A stretch of DNA of 64,000 nt from a bacterium (GTDB lineage Bacteria; Bacillota; Bacilli; Lactobacillales; Streptococcaceae). The notes beneath the pieces are model-generated. The model searched no databases. It saw nothing but the letters and a program-made list of their open reading frames with translations, and was not told the DNA's origin. How positions within the stretch are numbered: the first letter of the stretch is position 1; each line of letters starts with the position of its first letter. The stretch lies in the NCBI GenBank assembly GCA_905221375.1, contig CAJNCY010000009.1, forward strand, positions 60,310-124,309. Direction: 5' to 3'. Position numbers and translations under genes: made by a program. This document shows, one piece after another, positions 14,438-23,405 of this stretch.

Positions 14438-17335
14438 ATGAAAAAAGAAATACTACCTCAATACATTTATAGACAAAAAACAGGTAATAATTGGGCTTTA
14501 AAGGAGTATTACTCGTTAAAATTTGATAACATAGACAGTTGCTATGAGTACCTTTGGAAAAACGTTTTACTTCAAGAAGCAATTTTACTTTGTAATCGCA
14601 CTCTTTTTATGGAGCTATCAAATTTTTATAAAAAACCAGAGAAAAATAAGAGAAGATTATTACGAACTTTAGAAAATTATTTTATTAGATTTTGTACACG
14701 TCCCTCAACATTCTTCACGTTTGGATATGTAGGAGTAGGAGAATTTTCTCATGGTGCGATAGAAGAAAATCTGAAATGTGAATCAAATAGTGTAGAAAAG
14801 ATAACAGATATTTCTACAGAGTGGGCTTTTGATTTTTTAAAATTGATTTTGAGAGAACGGGATGTATTAAAAGAACTATTCGTATTTTTAAATCCCAATT
14901 TAATAGGAGTCGGAACAAAGCTGTTAAATCAGAAACTGTATTTTTGCCAATCAGATATACAAAAAATTGTCTTGACGGATTTAAACAATGTTCTTTCAGA
15001 CATTATCGAGACTTGTAAAACACCTTTAAAAATAAGTTCCCTAGTTAATTTGTTATTAGAGAAGGGATTTGAATTAAATACTATCTATGATTATATACAG
15101 CAATTGATAGATAGTGAGATATTATTTTTTGAATGTTTTGAGATATTAACCAGGGACAATAAAATAAATTTGATAGATGATTTTATTAATAGAATAGAAT
15201 TAATACCTGCAAAATTCAAAAGGCAAATATCTTGTATAAAATCAAAAATAGAATTATATAATAGTATTCCTCTAGGAGAGGGGAGTCGAGTTCTGATAGA
15301 TTTATATAGAATTATGGACGATATATGTAAGGTAAATACTCCGCTTAATATTTTATGTATTAGTCATCAGAAATTTCAAATAGATTATCAGATAAAGAAT
15401 GAAATAGAAGAGTTTCTTAACATACTATTAACTATTAATTTAAAATATAAGCAAGAGCGCAGTCTGAAAGAATATACAAGAAAATTTTATAATTTGTATG
15501 GTAGTAACAATTTAGTGCCTTTAACGGAATTGCTTTCAGTTAAAGGGCTAGGTTCTCCCTCAAACTATTCAAACCCAATTTTGAGTACTTATTTGGGAGA
15601 AACTTTAAATATTAATGATGGAACAGATAAATTCCAACATGATTTAGTGAATCATATTTTGAACACTACAAGTGGTGAAGAGATAAAATTAGAGAATTTA
15701 ATTGAACAAGGACAGGTAGTCAAGGATAGTTTTCCTACTGCTGAAGTAGTTTTTTCAATCTATGAAGTTGATAATAGGATTAAATTAAGATGGCATGGGA
15801 ATCAATACTCAGATAATTTTTTTTCGATTTCTGGGAAATATGTGTCTTACTTTAAGGAAAATCTCAATATACACAAGATGTTAGAGATAGAGAGAAAATT
15901 TTATAACGAACTTCTAATTGGAGTTGATGAATTTTATAATAATTTAGTATTAAATGACATCAAAAGAGAGAATGCCTTAGATAACTTGATATTAGATTTT
16001 CCATTTTTTAAAAATATTGATATTTCAGATATATATGTATATTTAGATAATAAGAATAATTTTCAAGTTTTTTCTAAGAAAATAGATACTAATATGCGTG
16101 TTGTAAAAAGAAATAGAATTTCTCCAGATCTATTAAATAATCAAACCCGATTTTTATATAGTATTTTTTGCAATCAATTATCGTATTATGATTTCTATAA
16201 GATTTTTTCAATTGAGTATTTACATTATCAAAATAGGATAGTCTATAAAGACATAATTGTATATCCTGAAACATGGAGGTTATCTAAAAATTCTAATTTT
16301 GATAAGTTTATAAAAAACTATAATGTTCCGAAATTTGTAAATTTAGTAGAAGGAGACATGGAGTTACTGATAAATTTAGATAAAAAAGGAGATATAGAGA
16401 AGGTAAAACAAAAATTAAAGACAGATAAAGTAGTTTTAACAGAGTACTTAGGGGAGTTAAAAAGCTCTAATGAAATAATAGCATTTTCAAAAAATATAGA
16501 TAATAGTACACAGTGTTTAGAAAAAAACTGTAGCTTGGAGGAAGTACATCTGGTATCTAAAGACTGGTTTAGTTTTAATTTGTATTGTAAAGAGGAATTA
16601 ACATCGATTTGTGTAGAAGATATTTTAAAGAGGTTCTTAAATTTGATTGATGACGATATTCAATATAGTATAAATTTTGTTCAATATTACTACGATGAAT
16701 ATCATATTCGATTTAGAATTAAAATTTTGGGAACAAATGATACGGATAAAATTAAAGTCTTAATGTTAATGATAAAACTTTTTTCATCTAGTATAGACGA
16801 CGGACTTCTAACACGGTATGAAATGCTACCGTATCGAATAGATTTTTCACTACTTGGTGGTTCAGATAGTGCTTGTAATATCGAGAAGATATTAACACTA
16901 GATTCTCTTTATGTTATTTCTAATTATTCCATTTTGAGAACACTTCCGATACAATATTATGTACTTATACTACAAAGCATTTTTGAATCATTTGGAATAG
17001 ACACTGCGGAATTAATTAAACATTTTAAGGACATTGAAGTATCAAAAAATTACTCGTTATATAGAAATGTAAAAAAAGAAATTAAAAATATAGATTTAGA
17101 TGTTTTTCCATTTAGTGAGGAACTTTTCAAAAAATGTAAATATCTAGTCGGACTATCAAATGAAATTGAGAGTAAACGAAAAGTTAATACATCTGAAAAA
17201 ATAGAAATTGCTAAGAGATATATACATCTATTTTTAAATAAAATTTTTTTCAATAAATTTTATGAGGAGAAAATTTATCAACTGTTCTATCTATATTTAA
17301 TGGATAAAAAATTTATCCAGAAATCTAAAATGTAA
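14438..17335 (+). CDS. LanB-type lanthipeptide dehydratase
   Basis: A 965-aa full-length class I dehydratase: an N-terminal glutamylation domain and a C-terminal SpaB_C-like elimination domain (roughly residues 690-960). The family signature RP(S/T)xFxxFG appears as CTRPSTFFTFGYVGVG (residues 86-100). In the C-terminal half QYYYDEYHIRFRIK and SLLGGSDSACNIEKILTLDS match the elimination-domain blocks. Such enzymes use glutamyl-tRNA to dehydrate Ser/Thr of the precursor. Length fits family members of about 950-1050 aa. It sits between exporter and arginase genes. Very AT-rich, with many isoleucine and lysine codons ending in A/T, unlike neighbouring core genes. Confidence 0.9.
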   Translation: MKKEILPQYIYRQKTGNNWALKEYYSLKFDNIDSCYEYLWKNVLLQEAILLCNRTLFMELSNFYKKPEKNKRRLLRTLENYFIRFCTRPSTFFTFGYVGVGEFSHGAIEENLKCESNSVEKITDISTEWAFDFLKLILRERDVLKELFVFLNPNLIGVGTKLLNQKLYFCQSDIQKIVLTDLNNVLSDIIETCKTPLKISSLVNLLLEKGFELNTIYDYIQQLIDSEILFFECFEILTRDNKINLIDDFINRIELIPAKFKRQISCIKSKIELYNSIPLGEGSRVLIDLYRIMDDICKVNTPLNILCISHQKFQIDYQIKNEIEEFLNILLTINLKYKQERSLKEYTRKFYNLYGSNNLVPLTELLSVKGLGSPSNYSNPILSTYLGETLNINDGTDKFQHDLVNHILNTTSGEEIKLENLIEQGQVVKDSFPTAEVVFSIYEVDNRIKLRWHGNQYSDNFFSISGKYVSYFKENLNIHKMLEIERKFYNELLIGVDEFYNNLVLNDIKRENALDNLILDFPFFKNIDISDIYVYLDNKNNFQVFSKKIDTNMRVVKRNRISPDLLNNQTRFLYSIFCNQLSYYDFYKIFSIEYLHYQNRIVYKDIIVYPETWRLSKNSNFDKFIKNYNVPKFVNLVEGDMELLINLDKKGDIEKVKQKLKTDKVVLTEYLGELKSSNEIIAFSKNIDNSTQCLEKNCSLEEVHLVSKDWFSFNLYCKEELTSICVEDILKRFLNLIDDDIQYSINFVQYYYDEYHIRFRIKILGTNDTDKIKVLMLMIKLFSSSIDDGLLTRYEMLPYRIDFSLLGGSDSACNIEKILTLDSLYVISNYSILRTLPIQYYVLILQSIFESFGIDTAELIKHFKDIEVSKNYSLYRNVKKEIKNIDLDVFPFSEELFKKCKYLVGLSNEIESKRKVNTSEKIEIAKRYIHLFLNKIFFNKFYEEKIYQLFYLYLMDKKFIQKSKM

Positions 17336-17365
17336 GTTTGATTATAAATGATTAAGGAGGAGTAA

Positions 17366-18136
17366 ATGTTTATAAATTTACCTTATAAAGGACGAACGAA
17401 AGTACCAGGATCCGAATGTGGATTTAATAATTTTATTAGAAATAACTATTTAGAGAGAAAGTATTATTTACAAAATAACTTTATAAATGCCTCTGATTAT
17501 GAAAATAGTGACTTAATATCAGAATTGAAATCAAAAATATCTTCTCGGCATAGTGAAGAGGACATATTTATTTTTGGCGGCGATCATTGTACTACCAGTT
17601 TTGTTTTTGATCATATTATTGATACTGAGAAAAGTATCGGAATTATAATATTTGATGCTCATTTAGATAAAGGAGATATATCGGATGGATATTATAATTG
17701 GAATGTTCTTAGTTGGATAGAGGATAGTATTGAGAGCGGTATGATAATAGGAACTAGACACGATTATTATAAGGTTCTTACCCCTAGAAAATATAAAGTT
17801 TATGATGATATCGCAGTATATGAAAATAAAGAAATTATTTTAGAAAATATAAAAGAATACTTTGAAAAATTTGATACTATTTACATTAGTCTTGATGTCG
17901 ATGTTCTAAATGTATCGGACTTTCCAGGTGTTAGCTTTCCAATGCCTGGGGGGTTAAGTTTAGTAAATCTTGTATACTTTATTAGACAAATAAAAGAAAT
18001 CAAAAAAATATATGGAAAAAATATAATTTGGGACTTGGTTGAATATAATCCTCTTGTAGAGTCTACAATTTCTAACATCACCTTACAGCGTATACTAACG
18101 GAAATTAATACAGATAATTATACCAAATATGATTGA
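17366..18136 (+). CDS. Arginase-family enzyme, candidate peptide arginase
   Basis: A 256-aa ureohydrolase-fold protein with all six dimanganese ligands visible: His74 in GGDH, Asp97/His99/Asp101 in DAHLD, and Asp177/Asp179 in SLDVD. DLVEYNP (Glu226) and the NWNVLSW stretch (111-117) replacing the free-arginase loop are also seen. It is shorter than metabolic arginases (about 300 aa). Placed between lanB and lanC, and overlapping lanC by 8 bases, it most likely hydrolyses Arg side chains in the precursor to ornithine, as peptide arginases of the OspR type do in prousin-type RiPPs. Strong AGGAGGAG ribosome-binding site. Substrate is inference; arginine or agmatine metabolism is the alternative. 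Confidence 0.85.
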   Translation: MFINLPYKGRTKVPGSECGFNNFIRNNYLERKYYLQNNFINASDYENSDLISELKSKISSRHSEEDIFIFGGDHCTTSFVFDHIIDTEKSIGIIIFDAHLDKGDISDGYYNWNVLSWIEDSIESGMIIGTRHDYYKVLTPRKYKVYDDIAVYENKEIILENIKEYFEKFDTIYISLDVDVLNVSDFPGVSFPMPGGLSLVNLVYFIRQIKEIKKIYGKNIIWDLVEYNPLVESTISNITLQRILTEINTDNYTKYD

Positions 18137-19184
18137 AAGAATACTGAACAAAATTGAGCAGGATTTTCTGCAACTAGATTTTAAAGAACTATCGAATAAT
18201 GAAAATTATCCAGAAATATTGTATAATATATTACTTTTTTTGTCTTGTTTATCAGATGCAGAATATATAGATTACATTGATGAGCAGTTCTATGAATTTA
18301 TTTTAAAAGAAATATATCTTAATAAATCAAGATTTAAGTTGTCATTTTATAATGGTATGACCGGTATTGTTTTCTTGTTAGAACATAGTAAGTTGAATAG
18401 CGAGTATTCTGATTTATTGAGTCAATATTTCAATAAAACTATAAGTGATACTATGTTGGTATTACTTCCTTTTTTTAAGGACTCAAAGAAAGAGTATGAA
18501 TTTTTTGGAGGCTTGTTAGGAATTGTATATTATTATTTACAGAGAAAAACACCAATAAATCATAAGGAATCGTACATTTTAGAAGAAAGTTTAAATAAAT
18601 TATTAGGGGTTATAAAAAAAGAAATAAATATAGAAAGTTTTGATATTTCGCTTATACATGGAATAGTATCGTTTTTGAAAATATTTCGTAGTTATTTGGA
18701 AAAAGAAGAATCTGAAGAAATAAAGGAAATATATAATAAAATGATGGATTGTTACTTGAAGCTAGTTATAGACAAAGAAAAATTTGAGGAAATTTTTGGT
18801 AAAAAAATGGGATGGTGTAACAGTAGACTTTCTATACTTTTATTACTATATTCACTACCAGTTGAACAAGAGATAAGTAGCTACTTGTACAATGAATTAT
18901 TAGAGATATTTGATAGTAGTGGAAGTTGGGAATATGATGATTCATATCTTTGCCATGGTTATGCTGGAATGAGCATTATGATGTGTGCATTTAATTACAC
19001 CGGAAAAAATAGAATTTTTGTAAGAGAGAAGCTTTGTGAAGAATTACAAAATAGTAAAAATTTACTTGGTAATCTAAATCAATCACCGAATATCATTGAA
19101 AATTGCTTAGGGGTCATACTGGCTCTTATTAATGATTATTCTAATAAAGTGGATATTCTTAACAAAATCATGTTAACACTATGA
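18129..19184 (+). CDS. LanC-like lanthionine cyclase
   Basis: A 351-aa protein with the LanC alpha-barrel landmarks: GMTGIVFLLEH (76-86), LIHG with the active-site His177, WC with zinc ligand Cys230, and CHG with zinc ligands Cys275 and His276. NisC uses the equivalent His, Cys, Cys, His set to activate the cysteine thiol for addition to dehydroalanine. The WCYG motif reads WCNS here, so the residue after Cys is unusual. The start overlaps the arginase gene by 8 bases, implying coupling. Last gene of the cluster, followed directly by a terminator. No LanP protease or immunity gene follows. Confidence 0.88.
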   Translation: MIERILNKIEQDFLQLDFKELSNNENYPEILYNILLFLSCLSDAEYIDYIDEQFYEFILKEIYLNKSRFKLSFYNGMTGIVFLLEHSKLNSEYSDLLSQYFNKTISDTMLVLLPFFKDSKKEYEFFGGLLGIVYYYLQRKTPINHKESYILEESLNKLLGVIKKEINIESFDISLIHGIVSFLKIFRSYLEKEESEEIKEIYNKMMDCYLKLVIDKEKFEEIFGKKMGWCNSRLSILLLLYSLPVEQEISSYLYNELLEIFDSSGSWEYDDSYLCHGYAGMSIMMCAFNYTGKNRIFVREKLCEELQNSKNLLGNLNQSPNIIENCLGVILALINDYSNKVDILNKIMLTL

Positions 19185-19206
19185 AAACTGAGCCAATCTC
19201 GGTTTT
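19184..19206 (+). terminator. Terminator of the lanthipeptide operon
   Basis: AAAACTGAG-CCAAT-CTCGGTTTT hairpin with a trailing T-run, starting at the last base of the lanC stop. Confidence 0.75.
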
Positions 19207-19241
19207 TGTCTATCCCAAACATATAATTGTTTCTTTTATAG

Positions 19242-19643
19242 CTAGTTAGTTTTAAAAAAGCGCTCTAAACATTCAAAAATAGTTGGGACTTCCCTTAATA
19301 GATCCGTCACTTTCTTTTTCAAGATAGCCCAAGCTTGCTCAATAGGATTCAAATCTGGTGAATAAGGTTGTAGAGGTGAGAAAAAGTGTTTATCTTGAAT
19401 GCAAAGTTCATCCAAAATGTTCTTGGGATGAAAACTAGCATTGTCCATGACAATAATATGAGGTGTCTTCAAAGCAGGCAGGAGTTGCGTTTTGAACCAC
19501 TCCACAAAGAAGTCGCTCGTCATACTTTTCTTGTAAATCATGGGATCTATAAACTCTCCGTCTACTTGTCCTGCAACAATTGAAGTCCGCTCAAAACGCC
19601 GTCCGCTAATCTTTTCATAGACTTTTTCCCCTCCCCTAGCTTT
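19242..19643 (-). pseudogene. 3' remnant of an IS630-family transposase
   Basis: The minus-strand frame is open from 19643 to 19242 and encodes about 133 residues of the DDE domain of an IS630-type transposase: ISGRRFERTSIVAGQVDGEF, then VMDNASFHP with the second catalytic Asp, and SPDLNPIEQAWAILKKK with the catalytic Glu. An in-frame stop (TAG, 19644-19646) precedes it and the N-terminal part with the helix-turn-helix and first Asp is gone. It resembles the pneumococcal IS630-Spn1 copies. It lies between the lanthipeptide cluster and mutL, consistent with past mobility at this boundary. Confidence 0.85.
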
Positions 19644-19744
19644 CTAGTTTGCTCTTTGATTTTTATTGAGTATACCACTATTTTACGCCTCCTTACAAGG
19701 GACTTTGTCTATGTGGGGGAATTTGGCTTCTATGTGGTGCAGCT

Positions 19745-19821
19745 TTTCTGTCCTATCTGAAATATGGTATAATAGCACTAATCAATTGCTAGGAAAATAG
19801 ATACAGAAAGGGGCTGAAAGA
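19745..19821 (+). repeat. Right copy of 77-bp mutL promoter repeat (active mutL promoter)
   Basis: Same 77 bases as 11056-11132 with one mismatch. It holds the real mutL promoter with extended -10 TGGTATAAT (19765-19773) and the ribosome-binding site. Together the copies frame the island. The stretch 19647-19744 holds nothing else I can assign. Confidence 0.9.
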
Positions 19822-21770
19822 TGTCTCATATTATTGAATTGCCAGAGGTGCTGGCAAACCAGATTGCAGCTGGAGAGGTTATCGAGCGTCCAGCTAGCGT
19901 TGTTAAGGAGCTGGTAGAAAATGCCATTGACGCTGGCTCTAACCAGATTATCATTGAGATTGAGGAAGCTGGTCTCAAGAAGATTCAAATCACAGATAAT
20001 GGTCATGGAATTGCCCACGATGAGGTGGAGTTGGCCCTGCGTCGCCATGCAACCAGTAAGATAAAAAATCAAGCAGATCTTTTTCGGATTCGGACGCTTG
20101 GTTTTCGTGGTGAAGCCCTGCCTTCTATTGCTTCTGTTAGTGTCTTGACTCTGTTGACGGCGATGGATGGTGCAAGTCATGGAACCAAGCTCGTCGCGCG
20201 TGGGGGAGAAGTTGAAGAAGTCGTCCCAGCGACTAGTCCTGTGGGAACCAAGGTTTGTGTGGAGGACCTCTTCTTCAACACGCCTGCCCGTCTCAAGTAT
20301 ATGAAGAGCCAGCAAGCGGAGTTGTCTCATATCATTGATATTGTCAACCGTCTGGGCTTGGCCCATCCTGAGATTTCTTTCAGCTTGATTAGTGATGGCA
20401 AGGAAATGACGCGGACAGCAGGGACTGGTCAACTGCGACAAGCAATCGCAGGGATTTACGGTTTGGTCAGTGCAAAGAAGATGATTGAAATTGAGAATTC
20501 TGACCTTGATTTCGAAATTTCTGGCTTTGTGTCCTTGCCTGAGTTAACTAGAGCCAACCGCAACTATATCAGTCTCTTCATCAATGGCCGTTATATCAAG
20601 AACTTTTTACTCAATCGTGCTATTCTTGACGGTTATGGCAGTAAGCTCATGGTGGGGCGTTTTCCACTGGCTGTCATTCACATCCATATCGATCCTTATC
20701 TAGCGGATGTCAATGTGCATCCAACCAAGCAAGAGGTGCGGATTTCCAAGGAAAAAGAACTGATGACCCTGGTTTCAGAAGCTATTGCAAATAGCCTCAA
20801 GGAACAAACCTTGATACCAGATGCCTTGGAAAATCTTGCCAAATCGACCGTGCGCAATCGTGAGAAGGTGGAGCAGACCATTCTCCCTCTCAAAGAAAAT
20901 ACTCTCTACTATGAGAAAACTGAGCCGACAAGACCTAGTCAAGCTGAGGTGGCTGATTATCAGGTAGAATTAACTGAGGAAGGGCAAGACTTGACCTTGT
21001 TTGCCAAGGAAACCTTGGACCAGCTGACCAAGCCAGCAAAACTGCATTTTGCAGAGAGAAAACCTGCTAACTATGACCAACTAGATCATCCTGAGTTGGA
21101 CCTTGCCAGTCTCGATAAGGCTTATGACAAGCTGGAGCGAGAAGAATCTTCAAGCTTCCCAGAGTTGGAATTTTTCGGGCAAATGCACGGGACTTATCTC
21201 TTTGCCCAGGGACGAGATGGGCTCTACATCATAGATCAGCATGCGGCTCAGGAACGAGTTAAGTATGAGGAATACCGTGAGAGCATTGGCGATGTTGACC
21301 AGAGCCAGCAGCAACTCCTAGTGCCCTATATCTTTGAATTCCCAGCGGATGATGCCCTTCGTCTCAAGGAAAGAATGTCGCTTTTGGAGGAAGTGGGTGT
21401 CTTTCTAGCAGAGTACGGGGAAAATCAATTTATCCTGCGTGAACATCCTATTTGGATGGCAGAAGAAGAGATTGAATCAGGCATCTATGAAATGTGCGAC
21501 ATGCTGCTCTTAACCAAGGAGGTTTCTATCAAGAAATACCGGGCAGAGCTGGCTATCATGATGTCCTGCAAGCGGTCTATCAAGGCCAACCATCGTATCG
21601 ATGACCACTCAGCTAGACAGCTGCTTTATCAACTTTCTCAATGTGATAATCCCTATAACTGCCCCCACGGACGTCCTGTTTTGGTGCATTTTACCAAGTC
21701 GGATATGGAAAAGATGTTCCGACGTATTCAGGAAAATCACACCAGTCTCCGTGAGTTGGGGAAATATTAA
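19821..21770 (+). CDS. mutL: DNA mismatch repair protein MutL (HexB)
   Basis: A 649-aa GHKL ATPase that couples mismatch recognition by MutS to repair. The N-terminal motifs are intact: [25 protein letters not shown], then ITDNGHGI and [15 protein letters not shown]. The C-terminal dimerisation domain (from about residue 455) includes [11 protein letters not shown] and ends with the [13 protein letters not shown] metal-site motif. The streptococcal HexB is about 649 aa. First gene of a mutL-ruvA-tag series. The neighbouring mutS is not in the window (usually just upstream), displaced by or beyond the island. Confidence 0.97.
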   Translation: MSHIIELPEVLANQIAAGEVIERPASVVKELVENAIDAGSNQIIIEIEEAGLKKIQITDNGHGIAHDEVELALRRHATSKIKNQADLFRIRTLGFRGEALPSIASVSVLTLLTAMDGASHGTKLVARGGEVEEVVPATSPVGTKVCVEDLFFNTPARLKYMKSQQAELSHIIDIVNRLGLAHPEISFSLISDGKEMTRTAGTGQLRQAIAGIYGLVSAKKMIEIENSDLDFEISGFVSLPELTRANRNYISLFINGRYIKNFLLNRAILDGYGSKLMVGRFPLAVIHIHIDPYLADVNVHPTKQEVRISKEKELMTLVSEAIANSLKEQTLIPDALENLAKSTVRNREKVEQTILPLKENTLYYEKTEPTRPSQAEVADYQVELTEEGQDLTLFAKETLDQLTKPAKLHFAERKPANYDQLDHPELDLASLDKAYDKLEREESSSFPELEFFGQMHGTYLFAQGRDGLYIIDQHAAQERVKYEEYRESIGDVDQSQQQLLVPYIFEFPADDALRLKERMSLLEEVGVFLAEYGENQFILREHPIWMAEEEIESGIYEMCDMLLLTKEVSIKKYRAELAIMMSCKRSIKANHRIDDHSARQLLYQLSQCDNPYNCPHGRPVLVHFTKSDMEKMFRRIQENHTSLRELGKY

Positions 21771-21785
21771 ACTAAAAGGAAAACT

Positions 21786-22379
21786 ATGTACGAATATTTA
21801 AAAGGAATCATTACCAAAATCACTGCCAAATACATTGTTCTTGAAGTCAACGGTATTGGTTATATCCTGCATGTGGCCAATCCCTATGCCTACTCAGGAC
21901 AAGTCAATCAAGAAGCTCAAATTTATGTGCATCAGGTCGTGCGTGAGGATGCACATCTGCTTTATGGATTTCGCTCAGAAGATGAGAAAAAGCTCTTTCT
22001 CAGTCTGATTTCGGTATCTGGGATTGGTCCTGTATCAGCTCTTGCTATTATCGCTGCTGATGACAATGCTGGCTTGGTTCAAGCCATTGAAACCAAGAAC
22101 ATCACTTACTTGACTAAGTTCCCTAAAATTGGTAAGAAAACAGCCCAGCAGATGGTGCTGGACTTGGAAGGTAAGGTAGTAGTTGCTGGAGATGACCTTC
22201 CTGCTAAAGTCGCAGTGCAAGCTAGCGCTGAAAACCAAGAATTGGAAGAAGCTATGGAAGCTATGTTGGCTCTGGGCTACAAGGCAACCGAGCTCAAGAA
22301 AATCAAGAAATTCTTTGAAGGAACGACAGATACAGCTGAGAACTATATCAAGTCGGCCCTTAAAATGTTGGTCAAATAG
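21786..22379 (+). CDS. ruvA: Holliday junction helicase subunit RuvA
   Basis: A 197-aa junction-binding subunit that tetramerises on Holliday junctions and loads RuvB. Begins [26 protein letters not shown], with two helix-hairpin-helix motifs around [12 protein letters not shown] and [19 protein letters not shown], and a C-terminal three-helix RuvB-binding domain. Starts 15 bases after mutL, in one operon. Length is typical. Confidence 0.97.
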   Translation: MYEYLKGIITKITAKYIVLEVNGIGYILHVANPYAYSGQVNQEAQIYVHQVVREDAHLLYGFRSEDEKKLFLSLISVSGIGPVSALAIIAADDNAGLVQAIETKNITYLTKFPKIGKKTAQQMVLDLEGKVVVAGDDLPAKVAVQASAENQELEEAMEAMLALGYKATELKKIKKFFEGTTDTAENYIKSALKMLVK

Positions 22380-22388
22380 GAGCAGAAC

Positions 22389-22952
22389 ATGACAAAACGT
22401 TGTTCGTGGGTCAAGATGACCAATCCGCTCTACATCGCCTATCATGATGAGGAGTGGGGCCAGCCCCTCCATGATGACCAAGCATTGTTTGAGTTGTTGT
22501 GTATGGAAACCTATCAGGCCGGCCTGTCTTGGGAAACGGTGCTCAACAAACGCCAAGCTTTCCGAGAAGCATTTTATGGCTATCAAATTCACGCAGTCGC
22601 AGAGATGACCGACACCGAACTGGAAGACTTGCTGGAGAATCCAGCCATCATTCGAAATAGAGCCAAGATTTTTGCTACACGCGCTAACGCCCAAGCCTTT
22701 CTACGACTACAGGCAGAGTACGGCTCTTTTGATGCCTATCTTTGGTCTTTTGTTGAGGGAAAAACCATCGTTAACGATGTTCCCGATTACCGCCAAGCCC
22801 CAGCTAAAACACCCTTGTCTGAAAGATTGGCCAAAGATCTCAAAAAACGAGGTTTCAAGTTCACAGGCCCAGTCGCCATCTTGTCTTTTCTACAGGCAGC
22901 AGGCCTAGTTGATGACCACGAGAATGATTGTGAGTGGAAAAGCGGAAGTTAG
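22389..22952 (+). CDS. tag: 3-methyladenine DNA glycosylase I
   Basis: A 187-aa TAG protein that removes N3-methyladenine from alkylated DNA. The zinc-snap ligands are all seen: Cys5, His19 and the C-terminal HENDC pair. The substrate Glu lies in LFELLCMETYQAGLSW. Nine bases separate it from ruvA, so it ends the mutL-ruvA-tag unit. A shared terminator follows at 22988. Confidence 0.96.
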   Translation: MTKRCSWVKMTNPLYIAYHDEEWGQPLHDDQALFELLCMETYQAGLSWETVLNKRQAFREAFYGYQIHAVAEMTDTELEDLLENPAIIRNRAKIFATRANAQAFLRLQAEYGSFDAYLWSFVEGKTIVNDVPDYRQAPAKTPLSERLAKDLKKRGFKFTGPVAILSFLQAAGLVDDHENDCEWKSGS

Positions 22953-22987
22953 TGTGTACAGGTAACTAGTATATCTGAGAATATAGA

Positions 22988-23017
22988 AAAAAGCTGAGAA
23001 ATTCTTCCCAGCTTTTT
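22988..23017. terminator. Bidirectional terminator
   Basis: Thirteen-base stem AAAAAGCTGAGAA / TTCCCAGCTTTTT with an ATTC loop between convergent tag and the SemiSWEET gene. Confidence 0.85.
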
Positions 23018-23036
23018 ATATATACTATTAGATTTG

Positions 23037-23300
23037 TTAGAGTGAAGTCAAAAAAGTGATTCCACCTAAAATAACACCAGCTGAATTTGGAATGATTAGT
23101 ATCCAATCCTTCTTAGGTTCCTTTGTCCATCCATAAATAACCCAGATTAAGCAAGATATAGCAGCTGATAAAGGTTGAAATGGTTGAGCTTTATTTCCCT
23201 GTAAATTAGCGATAATTTGAGGTATGTAGGCAATAAATACTATGATTCCAATAAAGGCACCAATAGAACCTACGATTCGATTAATTTTTTGTTTTGTCAT
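23037..23300 (-). CDS. SemiSWEET-family sugar transporter half
   Basis: An 87-aa protein with three membrane helices and the PQ-loop signature (IAYIPQI near residue 26, and a conserved IPNSAGVILG segment in helix 3). SemiSWEETs dimerise to form a sugar pore. GGAGG lies 6 bases before the ATG at 23300, ruling out the longer start at 23390. Monocistronic on the minus strand. Substrate not predictable. Confidence 0.8.
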   Translation of the reverse strand: MTKQKINRIVGSIGAFIGIIVFIAYIPQIIANLQGNKAQPFQPLSAAISCLIWVIYGWTKEPKKDWILIIPNSAGVILGGITFLTSL

Positions 23301-23405
23301 ATACACCTCCTTCAAAAGGATATCATAGAAATTAGCGAAATGCAATAAATTCAGATACAAATTGTAACGAAAACGAATACAAAAGCACAAAAATAGAGAA
23401 ACTAT

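Noticed and set aside
17366-18136. Housekeeping agmatinase/arginase by chance next to lan genes
   Set aside because: It overlaps lanC by 8 bases, shares the AT-rich character of the cluster, and is shorter than metabolic arginases, so membership in the cluster is the better reading, though substrate remains unproven.
19782-20441. 219-codon minus-strand ORF opposite mutL
   Set aside because: It runs through the mutL promoter and lies entirely opposite the strongly conserved MutL N-terminus; no ribosome-binding site and no recognisable protein. Same reasoning applied to the minus-strand frames opposite ruvA/tag and the ribosomal genes.
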